Shown one piece after another: positions 13,597 through 21,641 of a stretch of DNA of 34,410 nucleotides. The stretch's first letter is position 1. Every line of letters begins with the position of its first letter. Origin of the DNA: Chloroflexota bacterium (GTDB lineage Bacteria > Chloroflexota > Dehalococcoidia > UBA2979); NCBI GenBank assembly GCA_009837285.1, contig VXTU01000039.1:1-34410 (forward strand), in the 5' to 3' direction. The notes beneath the pieces were generated by a model. That model was not told the origin of the DNA, searched no databases, and worked only from the letters and a program-made list of their open reading frames with translations. The position numbers were made by a program, and so were the translations under genes.

Positions 13597-14841
13597 TCAC
13601 GACGCCGGGGTCGAATCGGTAGGCGCGCACTCCTCCCCGACCTCCGCGAGCGGAAACCCTCGCTCTCTCCAACATGCGAACTGCCGGTAGAACTCGTCAG
13701 TACTGATTCCCCAGAACTCTTGAAAGGCTCGCTCGCCGGCGCGCTCGTATTGATGGTCGCCATCCTCCGGCCGCGGGTCATGCTGCGACAGGGCGTGGTA
13801 GTAGTCAGCGACCGATTTGCCGCTACGGCCCTCAAGCCATTCCGTGGCCAGTGCGCCAAGACTGTACTCGGGCGAGCCCGGTTGAATTCTGAGCGTTGGA
13901 TCATCAAGAGCTATCGTACGTCGACTCGCCGCGGCCACGATTCCCGCTCGGGTTTCAGACCACTCCGTGCCAGACACGCTAGCCAGGTAGACGTTACCGA
14001 TAAATGTCGCTGATCCCTCTAACATGAAAGGCGGATAGGTTCGCAGAGCCTGAAGGCTGTCGGGCACTGACCGTTCATTCTGGAGACGGTGAAAGTACTC
14101 GTGGGCGTATACCCCTGGCGCCAACAGGCAGCGTGAGCCGATGTCGATCGTTGTTGGTGCGGCCAGCCCACAGTGGGAACCTTGCGAATCAACTCTCCAC
14201 ACTGCACTGGCTGCGGGATAGGCGAACTGCTCCTCGAACCACTGTTCGACAGCCGACACAATACGTCGAATGTCTTCAGCCTGCTCTAGCGCATCTTCGC
14301 CTAGGAAGATGATCCGAGCTGTTTCCGATGAGAGCGGCGGTGCGACGATCTGACGGTATGACTCGAAGTTGGTATGGAATTCTTCCAGCGACAAGCCAAA
14401 TGCGTGGTCCAGCGCTGTTTCAGTGTTACGCCCGGTGGACAGGTTCTCGAAGTACCTGATCAGGTTCTGGTCTCCGAATGTGTCAGCCAGGTAGCTAATC
14501 GCCAGGAATTTCAAGGGGCGCGCGTCAAGACGTGTACCGGTAGCCTGGATTTGCGCCAGCGGAGCGGAGAGGACACGCGCTTCCGACACCTGGCGAGTAA
14601 TGGCATCGGCCTCCCGTTCGGGGCCACCGGCTGCGAAGCCGATGTAGGTTAGGAATCCGAACCGTAGATCGCGATCGAGTTGGGAACTTGCTACTGCACC
14701 GCTGATGGCCTCGCGAGCGACGCGAACACCTACCGAAGAGTTGACGCCGCTACAGCTGCGGTTGAACAGAATGAAGTTGGTGGATATGGGTGGACAACCG
14801 CCGCTAGATCGTTCGCGCGCGAATCTGGCGACTCTCCATGA
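13597..14841 (-). CDS. Gluzincin-type metalloprotease domain, C-terminal part of a frameshifted gene
   Basis: This frame is open from 14841 to the stop at 13597, but the first in-frame start codon is only a GTG at 14589, so it lacks a natural beginning. It encodes HEYFHRLQNE (HExxH zinc motif) and, some 25 residues later, FMLEGSATFIG, whose Glu is the likely third zinc ligand. This is the arrangement of peptidase MA-like gluzincins. The upstream reading frame (14730-15509) supplies the signal peptide and repeats, and overlaps this one between 14841 and 14733. A -1 change of frame there would join the two into a secreted protein of about 635 residues. Base composition is visibly less GC-rich than the neighbours, which may indicate a foreign origin. 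Confidence 0.7.
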   Translation of the reverse strand, partial: SWRVARFARERSSGGCPPISTNFILFNRSCSGVNSSVGVRVAREAISGAVASSQLDRDLRFGFLTYIGFAAGGPEREADAITRQVSEARVLSAPLAQIQATGTRLDARPLKFLAISYLADTFGDQNLIRYFENLSTGRNTETALDHAFGLSLEEFHTNFESYRQIVAPPLSSETARIIFLGEDALEQAEDIRRIVSAVEQWFEEQFAYPAASAVWRVDSQGSHCGLAAPTTIDIGSRCLLAPGVYAHEYFHRLQNERSVPDSLQALRTYPPFMLEGSATFIGNVYLASVSGTEWSETRAGIVAAASRRTIALDDPTLRIQPGSPEYSLGALATEWLEGRSGKSVADYYHALSQHDPRPEDGDHQYERAGERAFQEFWGISTDEFYRQFACWRERGFPLAEVGEECAPTDSTPAS

Positions 14842-15509
14842 TCAATCAGGAGGTCGTGCGCATCCCTCCAGTCCTCTGCGGCATAGAGTGTGTATGGCTG
14901 TACCTCGGCACCGAAGCGATACGCGAGGATTTGTTCCGTGTAACGCACATAGCCGGTGATGCGTTCGCGATCCGGTTCGGTCAATTCCGGCGAGAAACGA
15001 ATGGTGCCCGGCGGCTCGACGGGTGCGGAAGGACTGACCGGCCCCGGCACGGGGACCGGGAGCGTGATCCCGCCGTAGCGGAAGGTGCCGCGGCTGTTGA
15101 GGCCACCCATGTCCACCCGAGTGGTGCCGAGGGTGTCCCAGCGCCCACCCTCGTGTCTGGCGCTGATGTACAAGATCCCGGCGTTTCGGGCGCCTTGCCA
15201 CACCCGGATCTCCATGTTGACGGTGAAGGGTTCAAGTTCAAGCGGTAGCGCGACGCCCCCAGTGATGTCGCCATAACGATAGGCGCCACTGCTGCTGAGG
15301 CCACTCAAGTCGAGCGGGACGGGCCCCAGCGCGTCCCAGCGCGCACCTTCGAGGCGCGCGCGGACGAACACCGTCTGGGCATCGCGGGTGCTCTGCCAGA
15401 CACGAAGCTCGAGGTTGGCCGTGTGACCTTCCTCCGCACGCACGGTCGTGACCAGCGAGAGCGTGAGTGCGCCGACGAGTGCCACGACGGACCAGTTCTT
15501 GACGGACAC
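14730..15509 (-). CDS. Secreted repeat protein, N-terminal part of the frameshifted metalloprotease
   Basis: The start is taken as GTG 15509, with GGAGG six bases upstream. The protein begins with a signal peptide (hydrophobic VVALVGALTLSLVTT, then VRA before EEG). Two ~65-residue repeats follow, each with the pattern LRVWQ...RDA, ARxEGxRWDxLG and RYGDIT/RYGGIT. Then come a Pro-rich linker (PVPVPGPVSPSAPVEPPG) and the beginning of the enzyme domain (IRFSPELTEPDRERITGYV, then YTLYAAEDWRDAH). The frame ends at 14730 in meaningless sequence after the point where the other frame takes over. The repeats probably fold as beta-rich surface modules. Together with the next frame this is one interrupted exported protease. 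Confidence 0.68.
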   Translation of the reverse strand: MSVKNWSVVALVGALTLSLVTTVRAEEGHTANLELRVWQSTRDAQTVFVRARLEGARWDALGPVPLDLSGLSSSGAYRYGDITGGVALPLELEPFTVNMEIRVWQGARNAGILYISARHEGGRWDTLGTTRVDMGGLNSRGTFRYGGITLPVPVPGPVSPSAPVEPPGTIRFSPELTEPDRERITGYVRYTEQILAYRFGAEVQPYTLYAAEDWRDAHDLLIDHGESPDSRANDLAAVVHPYPPTSFCSTAAVAASTLR

Positions 15510-15652
15510 AAGAACCCTCCGCCGCAACCAATGAGTCGCGTCGCTATTCGATCGTTACCAGAGTCTACGCGAGAGGAGATAACAGGGGCGGCATCGCGGT
15601 TCGGGGCGCTCTTGCCCCGTACGCCCGCTCCCCGACCTACTGCGCGAACTCA

Positions 15653-15683
15653 GGCCCGGGTCGCAAGCGTCGCGACCCGGGCC
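15653..15683 (-). terminator. Strong hairpin downstream of the LppM-like gene
   Basis: GGCCCGGGTCGC (15653-15664) and GCGACCCGGGCC (15672-15683) form a perfect 12-bp stem with a 7-nt loop, 50 bases after the minus-strand stop at 15734. No T-run follows. The rest of the 15510-15733 gap holds a TAGACT -10-like hexamer upstream of the repeat/protease gene. Confidence 0.65.
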
Positions 15684-15733
15684 CTGCGGGGCGGATCGGC
15701 CCGCCCTGTTCAGCCGTTCCGATGTCGTCCGCG

Positions 15734-16510
15734 CTAGCGACGGACCTCCCGTCGCCGTCCGGTGACCGCACGTGCAGCCAGCACGACCACGACTGCGGCG
15801 ACCGCGATCGCGGCAAGCGTGCTCGCGCCGCTGCCGCTCTGCTCGGTGGCGAGGACGCCGTGGCCCGTGTCGGGTGCGGCGGCCGCCTCGCCCGCTGCGC
15901 CGGTGGTCGTCGCCGTCAGCGCGCGCGGCTCGGTGCTGGTGAGGTCGATGTCCCAGATGAGGACGCCATCCTCAATGCGGTCCGCGTTATGTTCGGCAAT
16001 CGTGCCCGGTAGCTGCACGCGTATCCGAGCCCATCCGCCCTGGAGCAGCTCGGGCGGCAGTGCCTGTGCCTGGGCGGCCTGCGGCCCTGCCGCTTCGGCG
16101 GCCGGCACAAGGACGGTCGAGAATGACCATCCACCCTGGCCGTCCGGGCGCAGGTCGAAGTCGCTCGTCAGGGCGTCAGCCTGCTCGGTGCCCATGAAGA
16201 AGCCAAGCTGCTGGAGGTTCGCGAACGGGACGGTCACCCGCGAGCCGGTGAAGCCGTCCTCGCTGTACGCCTCGACGGCCGTCCCCGGCAGGGCCGAGGG
16301 GTCGAGCGGGAGCGCGTCCTCGGTGCTCATGCCGGTCATCGCCGTGATCTGGTCACTGATGGCGAGGAGCACGCTCATGCTGCCCGATCCGTCGTCGTTC
16401 ACGGTGAAGCCGAGCTCGTAGCGGATGCAACCGACCATCGAGAATGCGGTGACGGCCAGCAGGAGAATCAGCCCCCGCATGCTGCGGAGCGTAGTTCGTG
16501 TCCATCGCAT
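15734..16510 (-). CDS. LppM-like lipoprotein with C-terminal membrane anchor
   Basis: This 258-residue protein has a lipoprotein signal: a basic N-terminus, a hydrophobic stretch (GLILLLAVTAF) and the lipobox SMVGC with Cys28. The body begins YELGFTVNDDGSGSMSVLLAI, the pattern of the LppM domain (a beta-rich fold first described in a mycobacterial lipoprotein). A membrane helix near the C-terminus (TLAAIAVAAVVVVLAARA) is followed by a basic tail RRREVRR, so both ends are membrane-attached and the domain lies outside the cell. The start ATG 16510 has AGGGG upstream. The function of this family is poorly known; a role in envelope or surface interaction is possible. It is divergent from the LLM gene. 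Confidence 0.78.
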   Translation of the reverse strand: MRWTRTTLRSMRGLILLLAVTAFSMVGCIRYELGFTVNDDGSGSMSVLLAISDQITAMTGMSTEDALPLDPSALPGTAVEAYSEDGFTGSRVTVPFANLQQLGFFMGTEQADALTSDFDLRPDGQGGWSFSTVLVPAAEAAGPQAAQAQALPPELLQGGWARIRVQLPGTIAEHNADRIEDGVLIWDIDLTSTEPRALTATTTGAAGEAAAAPDTGHGVLATEQSGSGASTLAAIAVAAVVVVLAARAVTGRRREVRR

Positions 16511-16679
16511 AGTGACAACCCCTATCTACGTTGCGCTGCGGCACATCCTACGACGTAGCACGTGTGATAGCACGTCGCGGTGCTGGCCTGCGAGCCGCGC
16601 GGGGCGCCGCCGCCGAACACCGGACGCGACGGCGAGGCCCAGGATTGCTACCGTCTGACCGTGCGAGAGGAGCGCGGCG

Positions 16680-17741
16680 ATGCGCGTTACGGCGATGTAC
16701 GACCTCCAGGGAAAGATGGGCGATGCCGTCGAGTGGGCGACGTTGCACGAGCACCTCGGGTTTGACGCCATCCACTTCCCCGAGGTGGGCCGCAACCCGT
16801 TCACCTCGCTCACGCTGGCCGCCGAACACACGGAGCGGATACGTGTTGGCACGAGCGTCGCGATCGCGTTCGCACGCTCGCCGTATGTCATGGCGAACCT
16901 CGGGTGGGACCTGCAGGAGTACTCGGGCGGGCGGCTCATACTCGGCCTCGGCACGCAGGTGAAGGGGCACAACGAGCGCCGCTTCTCCGTCCCGTGGGGT
17001 CCGCCGACCGCTCGCCTGCGCGAGTACATCGAGATGATGCGCGCCGTCTGGCACACGTGGCGGACCGGCGAACGCCCGGACTACGAGGGTGAGCACTACC
17101 GCTACACCCTCGACAGCTACGTGTTCAACCCGGGTCCCATCGACTATCCCGACCCCCCGATCGCGGTCGCCGCCGTGCGTCCTCGTAACACTGCGCTTGG
17201 CTGCGAGATCGCCGACGGCGTGATGTGGCACGGGATGCTCAGCTGGGCATACCGCGACGAGGTGCTCGTCCCCGCCGTCGAGGAGGGGGCACGCGCGGGC
17301 GGCAAGGACCCGAAGGACCTCGTCATCTCGGGCGGCGGCTTCGTCATCACGGCCCGCGATGAGGAGCGCCTGCGCGAGGTCCTGGGCGAGGCGCGTCGGC
17401 AGATCGCGTTCTACGCGTCCACACGCACCTACCAGGACAGCATCAAGATGGCCGGGTTCGAGGACGAGGGCGCGTTGCTACACCGGCTCTCGATGGAGCA
17501 GCGCTGGGCGGAGATGGCGAAGATCGTCGACGACGACTTCGTCGAGCAGTTCGCGATCGTCGCCACCTGGGACGAGCTGCCCGCGAAGATGGCGGAGCGC
17601 TATGCCGGCGTGAACACCGAGGTCGGCTTCCGCGCGGACATCGAGTCGCCGGAGGACGCCGAGCACGCGCGCGAGGTGATCGCGCGGCTGCGGGCGATCC
17701 CGGCCTACGGCGAGGTGGAGCCGGCGGCGGTCTCCGGGTAG
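16680..17741 (+). CDS. LLM-class (luciferase-like) F420-dependent oxidoreductase
   Basis: This 353-residue TIM-barrel enzyme belongs to the bacterial luciferase-like superfamily, most similar to the F420-using subgroup often named after mycobacterial MSMEG_2256. Characteristic segments are HLGFDAIHFPE, IRVGTSVAIAFARSPYVMA, GRLILGLGTQVKGHNERRF and PIAVAAVRPRNTALGCEIADG. It would carry hydride between reduced F420 (or FMN) and an unknown substrate. AGAGGAG seven bases before the ATG at 16680 sets the start. It is convergent with a MaoC hydratase gene 13 bases away. No F420 synthesis gene is in view, so cofactor use rests on family similarity. Confidence 0.87.
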   Translation: MRVTAMYDLQGKMGDAVEWATLHEHLGFDAIHFPEVGRNPFTSLTLAAEHTERIRVGTSVAIAFARSPYVMANLGWDLQEYSGGRLILGLGTQVKGHNERRFSVPWGPPTARLREYIEMMRAVWHTWRTGERPDYEGEHYRYTLDSYVFNPGPIDYPDPPIAVAAVRPRNTALGCEIADGVMWHGMLSWAYRDEVLVPAVEEGARAGGKDPKDLVISGGGFVITARDEERLREVLGEARRQIAFYASTRTYQDSIKMAGFEDEGALLHRLSMEQRWAEMAKIVDDDFVEQFAIVATWDELPAKMAERYAGVNTEVGFRADIESPEDAEHAREVIARLRAIPAYGEVEPAAVSG

Positions 17742-17754
17742 CGGCCGCGGCGCG

Positions 17755-18204
17755 CTAGCCGCGCGACGGCAGGAGCACCGAGCCGGTCGCCCGTGTCGCC
17801 ATCCCCTCGCGGTCGTTCTCGATGGAGAGCTCGATCTCGACGACGTTGCCGTCCTCGGTCTGCTCCTTGCCGACGACCTCGCCGCTGACCACGATGGTGT
17901 CGTCCGCCATGTTCATGCGGCGCATCTCGAAGTGCAGCTTGCGCACCCAGCCATCGGGGCCCGCGAAGTCTGCGAGCAGCCGGTAGAGGTTCGCGCGGGT
18001 CCAGCCCGTGTTGTAGAAGATCCCGCTGTGCCCGCCGGACTGGGCGAACGGCGGGTCGTGGTGGACGGCGTAGAAGTCCTGCGAGCCGCTCACCTGCTTG
18101 ACCATCTCGGTCCACGTCAGGTCATAGCTGAAGCCGGGGAGCTTGTCGCCCACCTCGATGTCCTCGAAGTAGGTCTGCGGCAGCGGGTCGAGCTTGACGG
18201 CCAT
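17755..18204 (-). CDS. MaoC-like hot-dog dehydratase/hydratase (catalytic half of a pair)
   Basis: This 149-residue hot-dog protein carries the hydratase-2 active-site pattern as SGSQDFYAVHHDPPFA (~39-54), with Asp43 and His48/His49 as the catalytic pair. It adds water to enoyl-CoA or removes it from 3-hydroxyacyl-CoA. The start ATG 18204 follows GGGAGGA at six bases; a longer start would overlap the upstream gene and has no better site. The gene lies 25 bases behind a FAS1-like MaoC gene on the same strand, and the two very likely form a heteromer. In actinobacterial steroid degradation a similar pair (ChsH1 with the N-terminal half of ChsH2) hydrates a branched, side-chain enoyl-CoA. Confidence 0.85.
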   Translation of the reverse strand: MAVKLDPLPQTYFEDIEVGDKLPGFSYDLTWTEMVKQVSGSQDFYAVHHDPPFAQSGGHSGIFYNTGWTRANLYRLLADFAGPDGWVRKLHFEMRRMNMADDTIVVSGEVVGKEQTEDGNVVEIELSIENDREGMATRATGSVLLPSRG

Positions 18205-18229
18205 GATGGATCCTCCCTGTGGGGTGAGC

Positions 18230-18805
18230 TTACTTCTCCTGCAGCCCAAGCGGGTCGGGGCTCGCCTCGACCTCGCCCGGCTCGCGGTGGCGGAGGCCGG
18301 TGTTCCGGCTGATCGCCACCAGTTCGTCGTCCTGGTTGTAGAACCGCGTCTCGTTCACGATCCAGATCGCGTTCGGGTCCAGGCGGATCGGTTTTACGAA
18401 CACGTCGGCGACCGAGGGCTGCGACCACAAGCGGTCGCCGACCTTGATGGGCCGGAGGAACTCCCACGTCGTGCTGAGGTTGATCGCTCGGTCCCCGATC
18501 GCCGGCACGTCGAGCGCCGGGTCACCGCGACTGGGGATCTCGTGGCCGCCGTTCCAGGAGGGCCACGTCCCGTCGCCGGCGAAGTAGTCCGCCATCACGC
18601 CCGGGGCGATCGTCTGGCCGTACTGGCTCTCGCTCCCGTACTGCGGGTCGAGGAACAGCGGGTTCGTGCCGTAGCACATGTGCTCATGGCGTCGGATCGG
18701 GTCGTGCTCGACGGGGTAGAGCCCGTCGGAGCGCTGACCCAGCTTGCCGACGTACTCGGCGCGCACCTTGTCGATGTCGAAGTCTTGCGGGGCGACCTTC
18801 GCCAT
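18230..18805 (-). CDS. FAS1-like MaoC-family dehydratase (partner half)
   Basis: This 191-residue protein has the N-terminal MaoC/FAS1-like dehydratase pattern YGTNPLFLDPQYGSESQYG, followed by APGVMADYF. The Asp/His pair of the active hydratase motif is not visible here (GTNPLFLD), so it is probably the structural, CoA-binding partner of the MaoC protein encoded downstream. Such two-gene MaoC sets act on bulky acyl-CoAs. The start ATG 18805 follows GGGGGAGG. The gene heads a two-gene unit with its catalytic partner; the DUF35 and thiolase genes on the same strand 2.4-4 kb upstream are likely functional companions. Confidence 0.82.
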   Translation of the reverse strand: MAKVAPQDFDIDKVRAEYVGKLGQRSDGLYPVEHDPIRRHEHMCYGTNPLFLDPQYGSESQYGQTIAPGVMADYFAGDGTWPSWNGGHEIPSRGDPALDVPAIGDRAINLSTTWEFLRPIKVGDRLWSQPSVADVFVKPIRLDPNAIWIVNETRFYNQDDELVAISRNTGLRHREPGEVEASPDPLGLQEK

Positions 18806-18901
18806 GCGCCTCCCCCTTCACGTCGTGTCCGATTGCGGGGCCAAGCATACCGGATGCCGCGCTCGCGACGCTCGCCGTCGCCCGGTGGTCGGGTCGCGAT
18901 C

Positions 18902-20461
18902 CTAGTTGAGGCGCCAGAGCTCGGCTTCGGGGAAGAACAGGAACCACCCGAGCCAGAACGCGATGTGCCCGTTGACGCGCTCGAGGCGCTCCCCTTCGGG
19001 GCCGACGAGCGCCTCCTCGGTCACGGTCCACTCCGCGCCGTCCTCGTCGAGGACGGTGTCGGGCTCCGGGCCGGGCGAGAACGTGTTGCGCCCCCGTTCG
19101 AAGGAACGGATCTCGCCGCCGTAGTCGTAGTTCGGCCACGGGATGCGCACCAGGATGTCCTCGACGTCGGCGAGGCCGCGCTGCGCCACCAGCACGATGG
19201 GTGAGCCGGCGAACTCGTCGTTGAGGACCTGCTCCTGCACGAGATCGTCGATGACCCATGCCTTGCGGATCCCGCCCAGGCGAAGCCCGTAGACGCGCTC
19301 CTTCGGGTGCAGCTCGTCGCTGCGCTGGAAGGCGGGGAAGCGGACCTCGTCCGTGCGGAAGTAGTCGCCGTAGGGCTGGCCGAACACCTCGTAGACGCGG
19401 TCGTGGCCGGTCTTCACGTCCAGCACCTCGGTCTCCGGGTGCTGCTCCAGCCAGTCGCGCCACGAGGTGGTCACCACGGGTAGCAGGTTGAGTTGCACGG
19501 CGTCCGGGTCGGCGGCGAGCGAGCCGATCACCGGCTTGCCGGTGAACTGGTTCCACAGCGACCGCGTAGTGCGGTCGTACATCAGCTTGTTGGTGCGGTA
19601 GAGCAGGCCCGAGGTGCCGAAGACGTAGGTGTTGCCGTCGGGTGCGCGCCCGTCGTACGCGATCGCGGCGCCGCAGAGCGTGCAGTACGCGAGTGAGACC
19701 GGGACGCCGCCGACGACGTCGTTCGACAGCTCGTGCCAGTCCATGAGGCGCACCGGGTACGCCATGGCCTCGCCGTTGAGGGCGATGCCGAAGACGGGCT
19801 CGTTGGGGTCGAGGTACGTCGCCTCCTCGGGGCTCAGCCGGGCGGGGTTGTCGAGCGACGGGATGCCGTCCACGCGCACGCCGCCCCACAGCACCTCCTC
19901 GACGCGGATGGTCGTGGGGGCGTCGGCGTACAGGAATCCCGCGAAGAGCGGGTCGATGCGCGACATGAGCTCGCCCTTCCACGCGGTGAAGCCGGGCGGC
20001 GGCTCCAGGTCGGTGCCGGCGTACCACTCGAACCACCCGAACCAGTGCGGCCCGAGGTCGACGCCCGACATGGCGACAAGCGCATCCTGGATGACGTTGA
20101 GGGACTCGATGCCCTGCACGCCCCGGTGGAAGCTGGCGCGGATGATCTCGATGAAGGGCGCGATGAACCGGTAGTCCCGGGCCTCAATAATGCGCTCGAC
20201 CGTCGAGACCGTGAGTTCGAGGTTGGGGCCCGCCTCGAGCAGGTTCTCAAGCAGCTGCCGCGCCTCGGCGTCCGGGGTTGGGGGCGTCGGCGTTGGCTCG
20301 GGCGTCGCGACGGCCGTTGCTTCCACCGGCTCCTCGGCCGGTTCGTCATCGGTGCAGGCCCCGACGAGCAGCAGCGCGAACGCGAGGGAGGCGAGGACCA
20401 CGTGCTGCCACGACGAGACTGTGCGGTGGCGCGCGGGCGCCCCGCCGGATGGTGCGCGCAC
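18902..20461 (-). CDS. DUF3179 domain lipoprotein
   Basis: This ~519-residue protein begins with a basic stretch, a hydrophobic helix (VVLASLAFALLLVGA) and the lipobox LVGAC (Cys36), then a Thr/Pro linker (EATAVATPEPTPTPPTP). It should be a surface lipoprotein. The DUF3179 region covers the latter two thirds: DGIPSLDNP, EPVFGIALNGEAMAYP, VSLAYCTLCGAAIAYD, FGTSGLLYRTNKLMYD and SLWNQFTGKPVIG. The paired Cys in YCTLCGAA is a family hallmark, but no reaction is known. GTG 20461 is preferred because AGGAG lies five bases upstream; TTG 20482 has nothing comparable. It is separated from the MaoC pair by 96 bases with no clear promoter. Confidence 0.85.
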   Translation of the reverse strand: MRAPSGGAPARHRTVSSWQHVVLASLAFALLLVGACTDDEPAEEPVEATAVATPEPTPTPPTPDAEARQLLENLLEAGPNLELTVSTVERIIEARDYRFIAPFIEIIRASFHRGVQGIESLNVIQDALVAMSGVDLGPHWFGWFEWYAGTDLEPPPGFTAWKGELMSRIDPLFAGFLYADAPTTIRVEEVLWGGVRVDGIPSLDNPARLSPEEATYLDPNEPVFGIALNGEAMAYPVRLMDWHELSNDVVGGVPVSLAYCTLCGAAIAYDGRAPDGNTYVFGTSGLLYRTNKLMYDRTTRSLWNQFTGKPVIGSLAADPDAVQLNLLPVVTTSWRDWLEQHPETEVLDVKTGHDRVYEVFGQPYGDYFRTDEVRFPAFQRSDELHPKERVYGLRLGGIRKAWVIDDLVQEQVLNDEFAGSPIVLVAQRGLADVEDILVRIPWPNYDYGGEIRSFERGRNTFSPGPEPDTVLDEDGAEWTVTEEALVGPEGERLERVNGHIAFWLGWFLFFPEAELWRLN

Positions 20462-20544
20462 AGGCGCTCCTCTCGGGAGCAAGGTGGCAGCGGGTGCGCT
20501 ACCAGCCTATCACCCCGTGCGGCTCTGACCCGCCGCAACCAGTG

Positions 20545-20868
20545 CTACCGCACTGCGTTCTCGACTGCCTCGGCCAGCCAGGCATTCAGGCTCTTGCCTT
20601 CGGCGGTCGCGCTCTCGGTGGCGGCGCGGTGGAGTTCCGGTCGGATTCTCAAGGGGATCTTGCCTGAGTAGACCTTGTCCGGCGTGCGTCCGCGCTCGGC
20701 GCACACCTTCAGGTACTCGTCGATGGACGCAGCGAAGGCATCTCGTAGTTCAGGTACCGAGGTTCCCTGGAACGTGATCACGTCACGGGTGCCCACCACT
20801 TCGCCGTGGAATACCTCGGCGTCGTCGTCGAACATGACCCTCGCCCGGTATCCGCCGTACTCCATCAT
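20545..20868 (-). CDS. hicB: HicB family antitoxin
   Basis: This 107-residue protein has the HicB pattern: an N-terminal partial RNase H-like fold (YRARVMFDDDAEVFHGEVVG, then ITFQGTSVPELRDAFAASI) and a C-terminal ribbon-helix-helix (GKIPLRIRPELHRA, GKSLNAWLAEAVENAV) that binds DNA. It would neutralise the HicA toxin encoded 10 bases upstream and repress the operon at its palindrome. Order hicA-hicB is the usual one. The start ATG 20868 directly precedes a second ATG. Confidence 0.88.
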   Translation of the reverse strand: MMEYGGYRARVMFDDDAEVFHGEVVGTRDVITFQGTSVPELRDAFAASIDEYLKVCAERGRTPDKVYSGKIPLRIRPELHRAATESATAEGKSLNAWLAEAVENAVR

Positions 20869-20878
20869 GAGTTGTGCC

Positions 20879-21139
20879 TCACTCGCCGGGCTCGATCCCC
20901 GCCTCGGAGAGGAATCTCCGTACGGAGGCGACAGACCCCTTGTCCGCCTCCTTGCGCGGGTGTGGCCGGTGCAGGATCGCGATCACGCCGTTCAACTCGA
21001 TCGCTACGCGCGAGCCCGCCCTCTCCTCGATGTCCGCGCCACAGGCCACGAACAGTGACTCGATGTCTGTCCAGGCGATGCCCGCCGACGCCGGGCGGCG
21101 AAAGATCGCCGCCAGCGTCCGGCGATGTCTGCGCCTCAC
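20879..21139 (-). CDS. hicA: HicA family toxin (mRNA interferase)
   Basis: This 86-residue protein matches HicA toxins, small double-stranded-RNA-binding-fold proteins that cleave mRNA. The sequence runs RRTLAAIFRRPASAGIAWTD, SLFVACGADIEERAGSRVAI, then LHRPHPRKEADKG and VRRFLSEAGI; the His in LHRPHP occupies the catalytic place. GTG 21139 gives the family's normal N-terminus (compare the common KxRKTLEAIF opening). No Shine-Dalgarno is present, and a -10 box (TATCAT) ends only six bases before the GTG, so the mRNA may be leaderless. Confidence 0.88.
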   Translation of the reverse strand: MRRRHRRTLAAIFRRPASAGIAWTDIESLFVACGADIEERAGSRVAIELNGVIAILHRPHPRKEADKGSVASVRRFLSEAGIEPGE

Positions 21140-21145
21140 CGAATC

Positions 21146-21166
21146 ATGATACCACGATGTGATATC
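21146..21166 (-). promoter_or_regulatory. Promoter and operator of hicAB
   Basis: GATACCAC (21148-21155) and GTGATATC (21159-21166) form an inverted repeat with 7 of 8 positions matched and a 3-base spacer. On the minus strand TATCAT (21151-21146) is a good -10 overlapping one arm, so binding by HicB would block the polymerase. No good -35 is visible. Confidence 0.6.
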
Positions 21167-21184
21167 ACTGGAGGTCTCGTGCGC

Positions 21185-21598
21185 TTACGCAGGCTCAAAC
21201 ACAGGGATCGGGTACTCGCCTTCGTCCTGCTCCTCGAACGCCACGCGCACGCGCATGCCGCACTCGATGTCTTGCGTCGGGTCGTCGACGCCGACGATGT
21301 TCGTGAAGACGCGGAACCCCTCGTCGAGGTCGACGTACGCCACGGCGTAGGCGCCGAGGTCGGCGAAGCGCGGGTTCCGGTTCTGGCGTACGACCGAGTA
21401 GGTATAGACCGTGCCTTCGCCGGTGGATGTCCTCCACTCCATGTCGTCGGTCCCGCACTCGGTGCAGTGCAGGCGAGGCGTGAAGACCACCGCGTCACAG
21501 AGGTTGCAGCTCTGGTAGCGCAGCTCACGCTGCTTCACGCCCTCCCAGTACGGCTCGGTGTTCGGCTCGGGGAATCGTGGCTGTGGACGGTTCGGCAT
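21185..21598 (-). CDS. DUF35 protein: zinc ribbon plus OB-fold, thiolase partner
   Basis: This 137-residue protein has the DUF35 layout: an N-terminal helix (PNTEPYWEGVKQRELRYQ), a rubredoxin-like zinc ribbon (CNLCDAVVFTPRLHCTECG, two CxxC knuckles) and an OB-fold (GTVYTYSVV, LGAYAVAYVDLDEGFRVFTN, GMRVRVAFEE). DUF35 proteins act with Cys-less or SCP2-type thiolases and hold acyl-CoA at the shared active site. The thiolase gene is directly upstream, 43 bases away. In mycobacteria the same domain is the C-terminal half of ChsH2, which binds the aldolase Ltp2. The start ATG follows GGGAG. Confidence 0.87.
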   Translation of the reverse strand: MPNRPQPRFPEPNTEPYWEGVKQRELRYQSCNLCDAVVFTPRLHCTECGTDDMEWRTSTGEGTVYTYSVVRQNRNPRFADLGAYAVAYVDLDEGFRVFTNIVGVDDPTQDIECGMRVRVAFEEQDEGEYPIPVFEPA

Positions 21599-21641
21599 TG
21601 CTTCGTTCTCCCGTCGTGTCGGCTGGTCGAGGGTTGCTGCG

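Noticed and set aside
14733-14841. Programmed -1 frameshifting in the metalloprotease gene
   Set aside because: No slippery heptamer or clear downstream pseudoknot was seen in the overlap; a 1-nt deletion or assembly error explains the break.
18684-20036. A 450-residue minus-strand frame across the DUF3179 gene and the MaoC gene start
   Set aside because: Arg-rich without motifs; both real genes on the same strand in other phases show clear family sequence.
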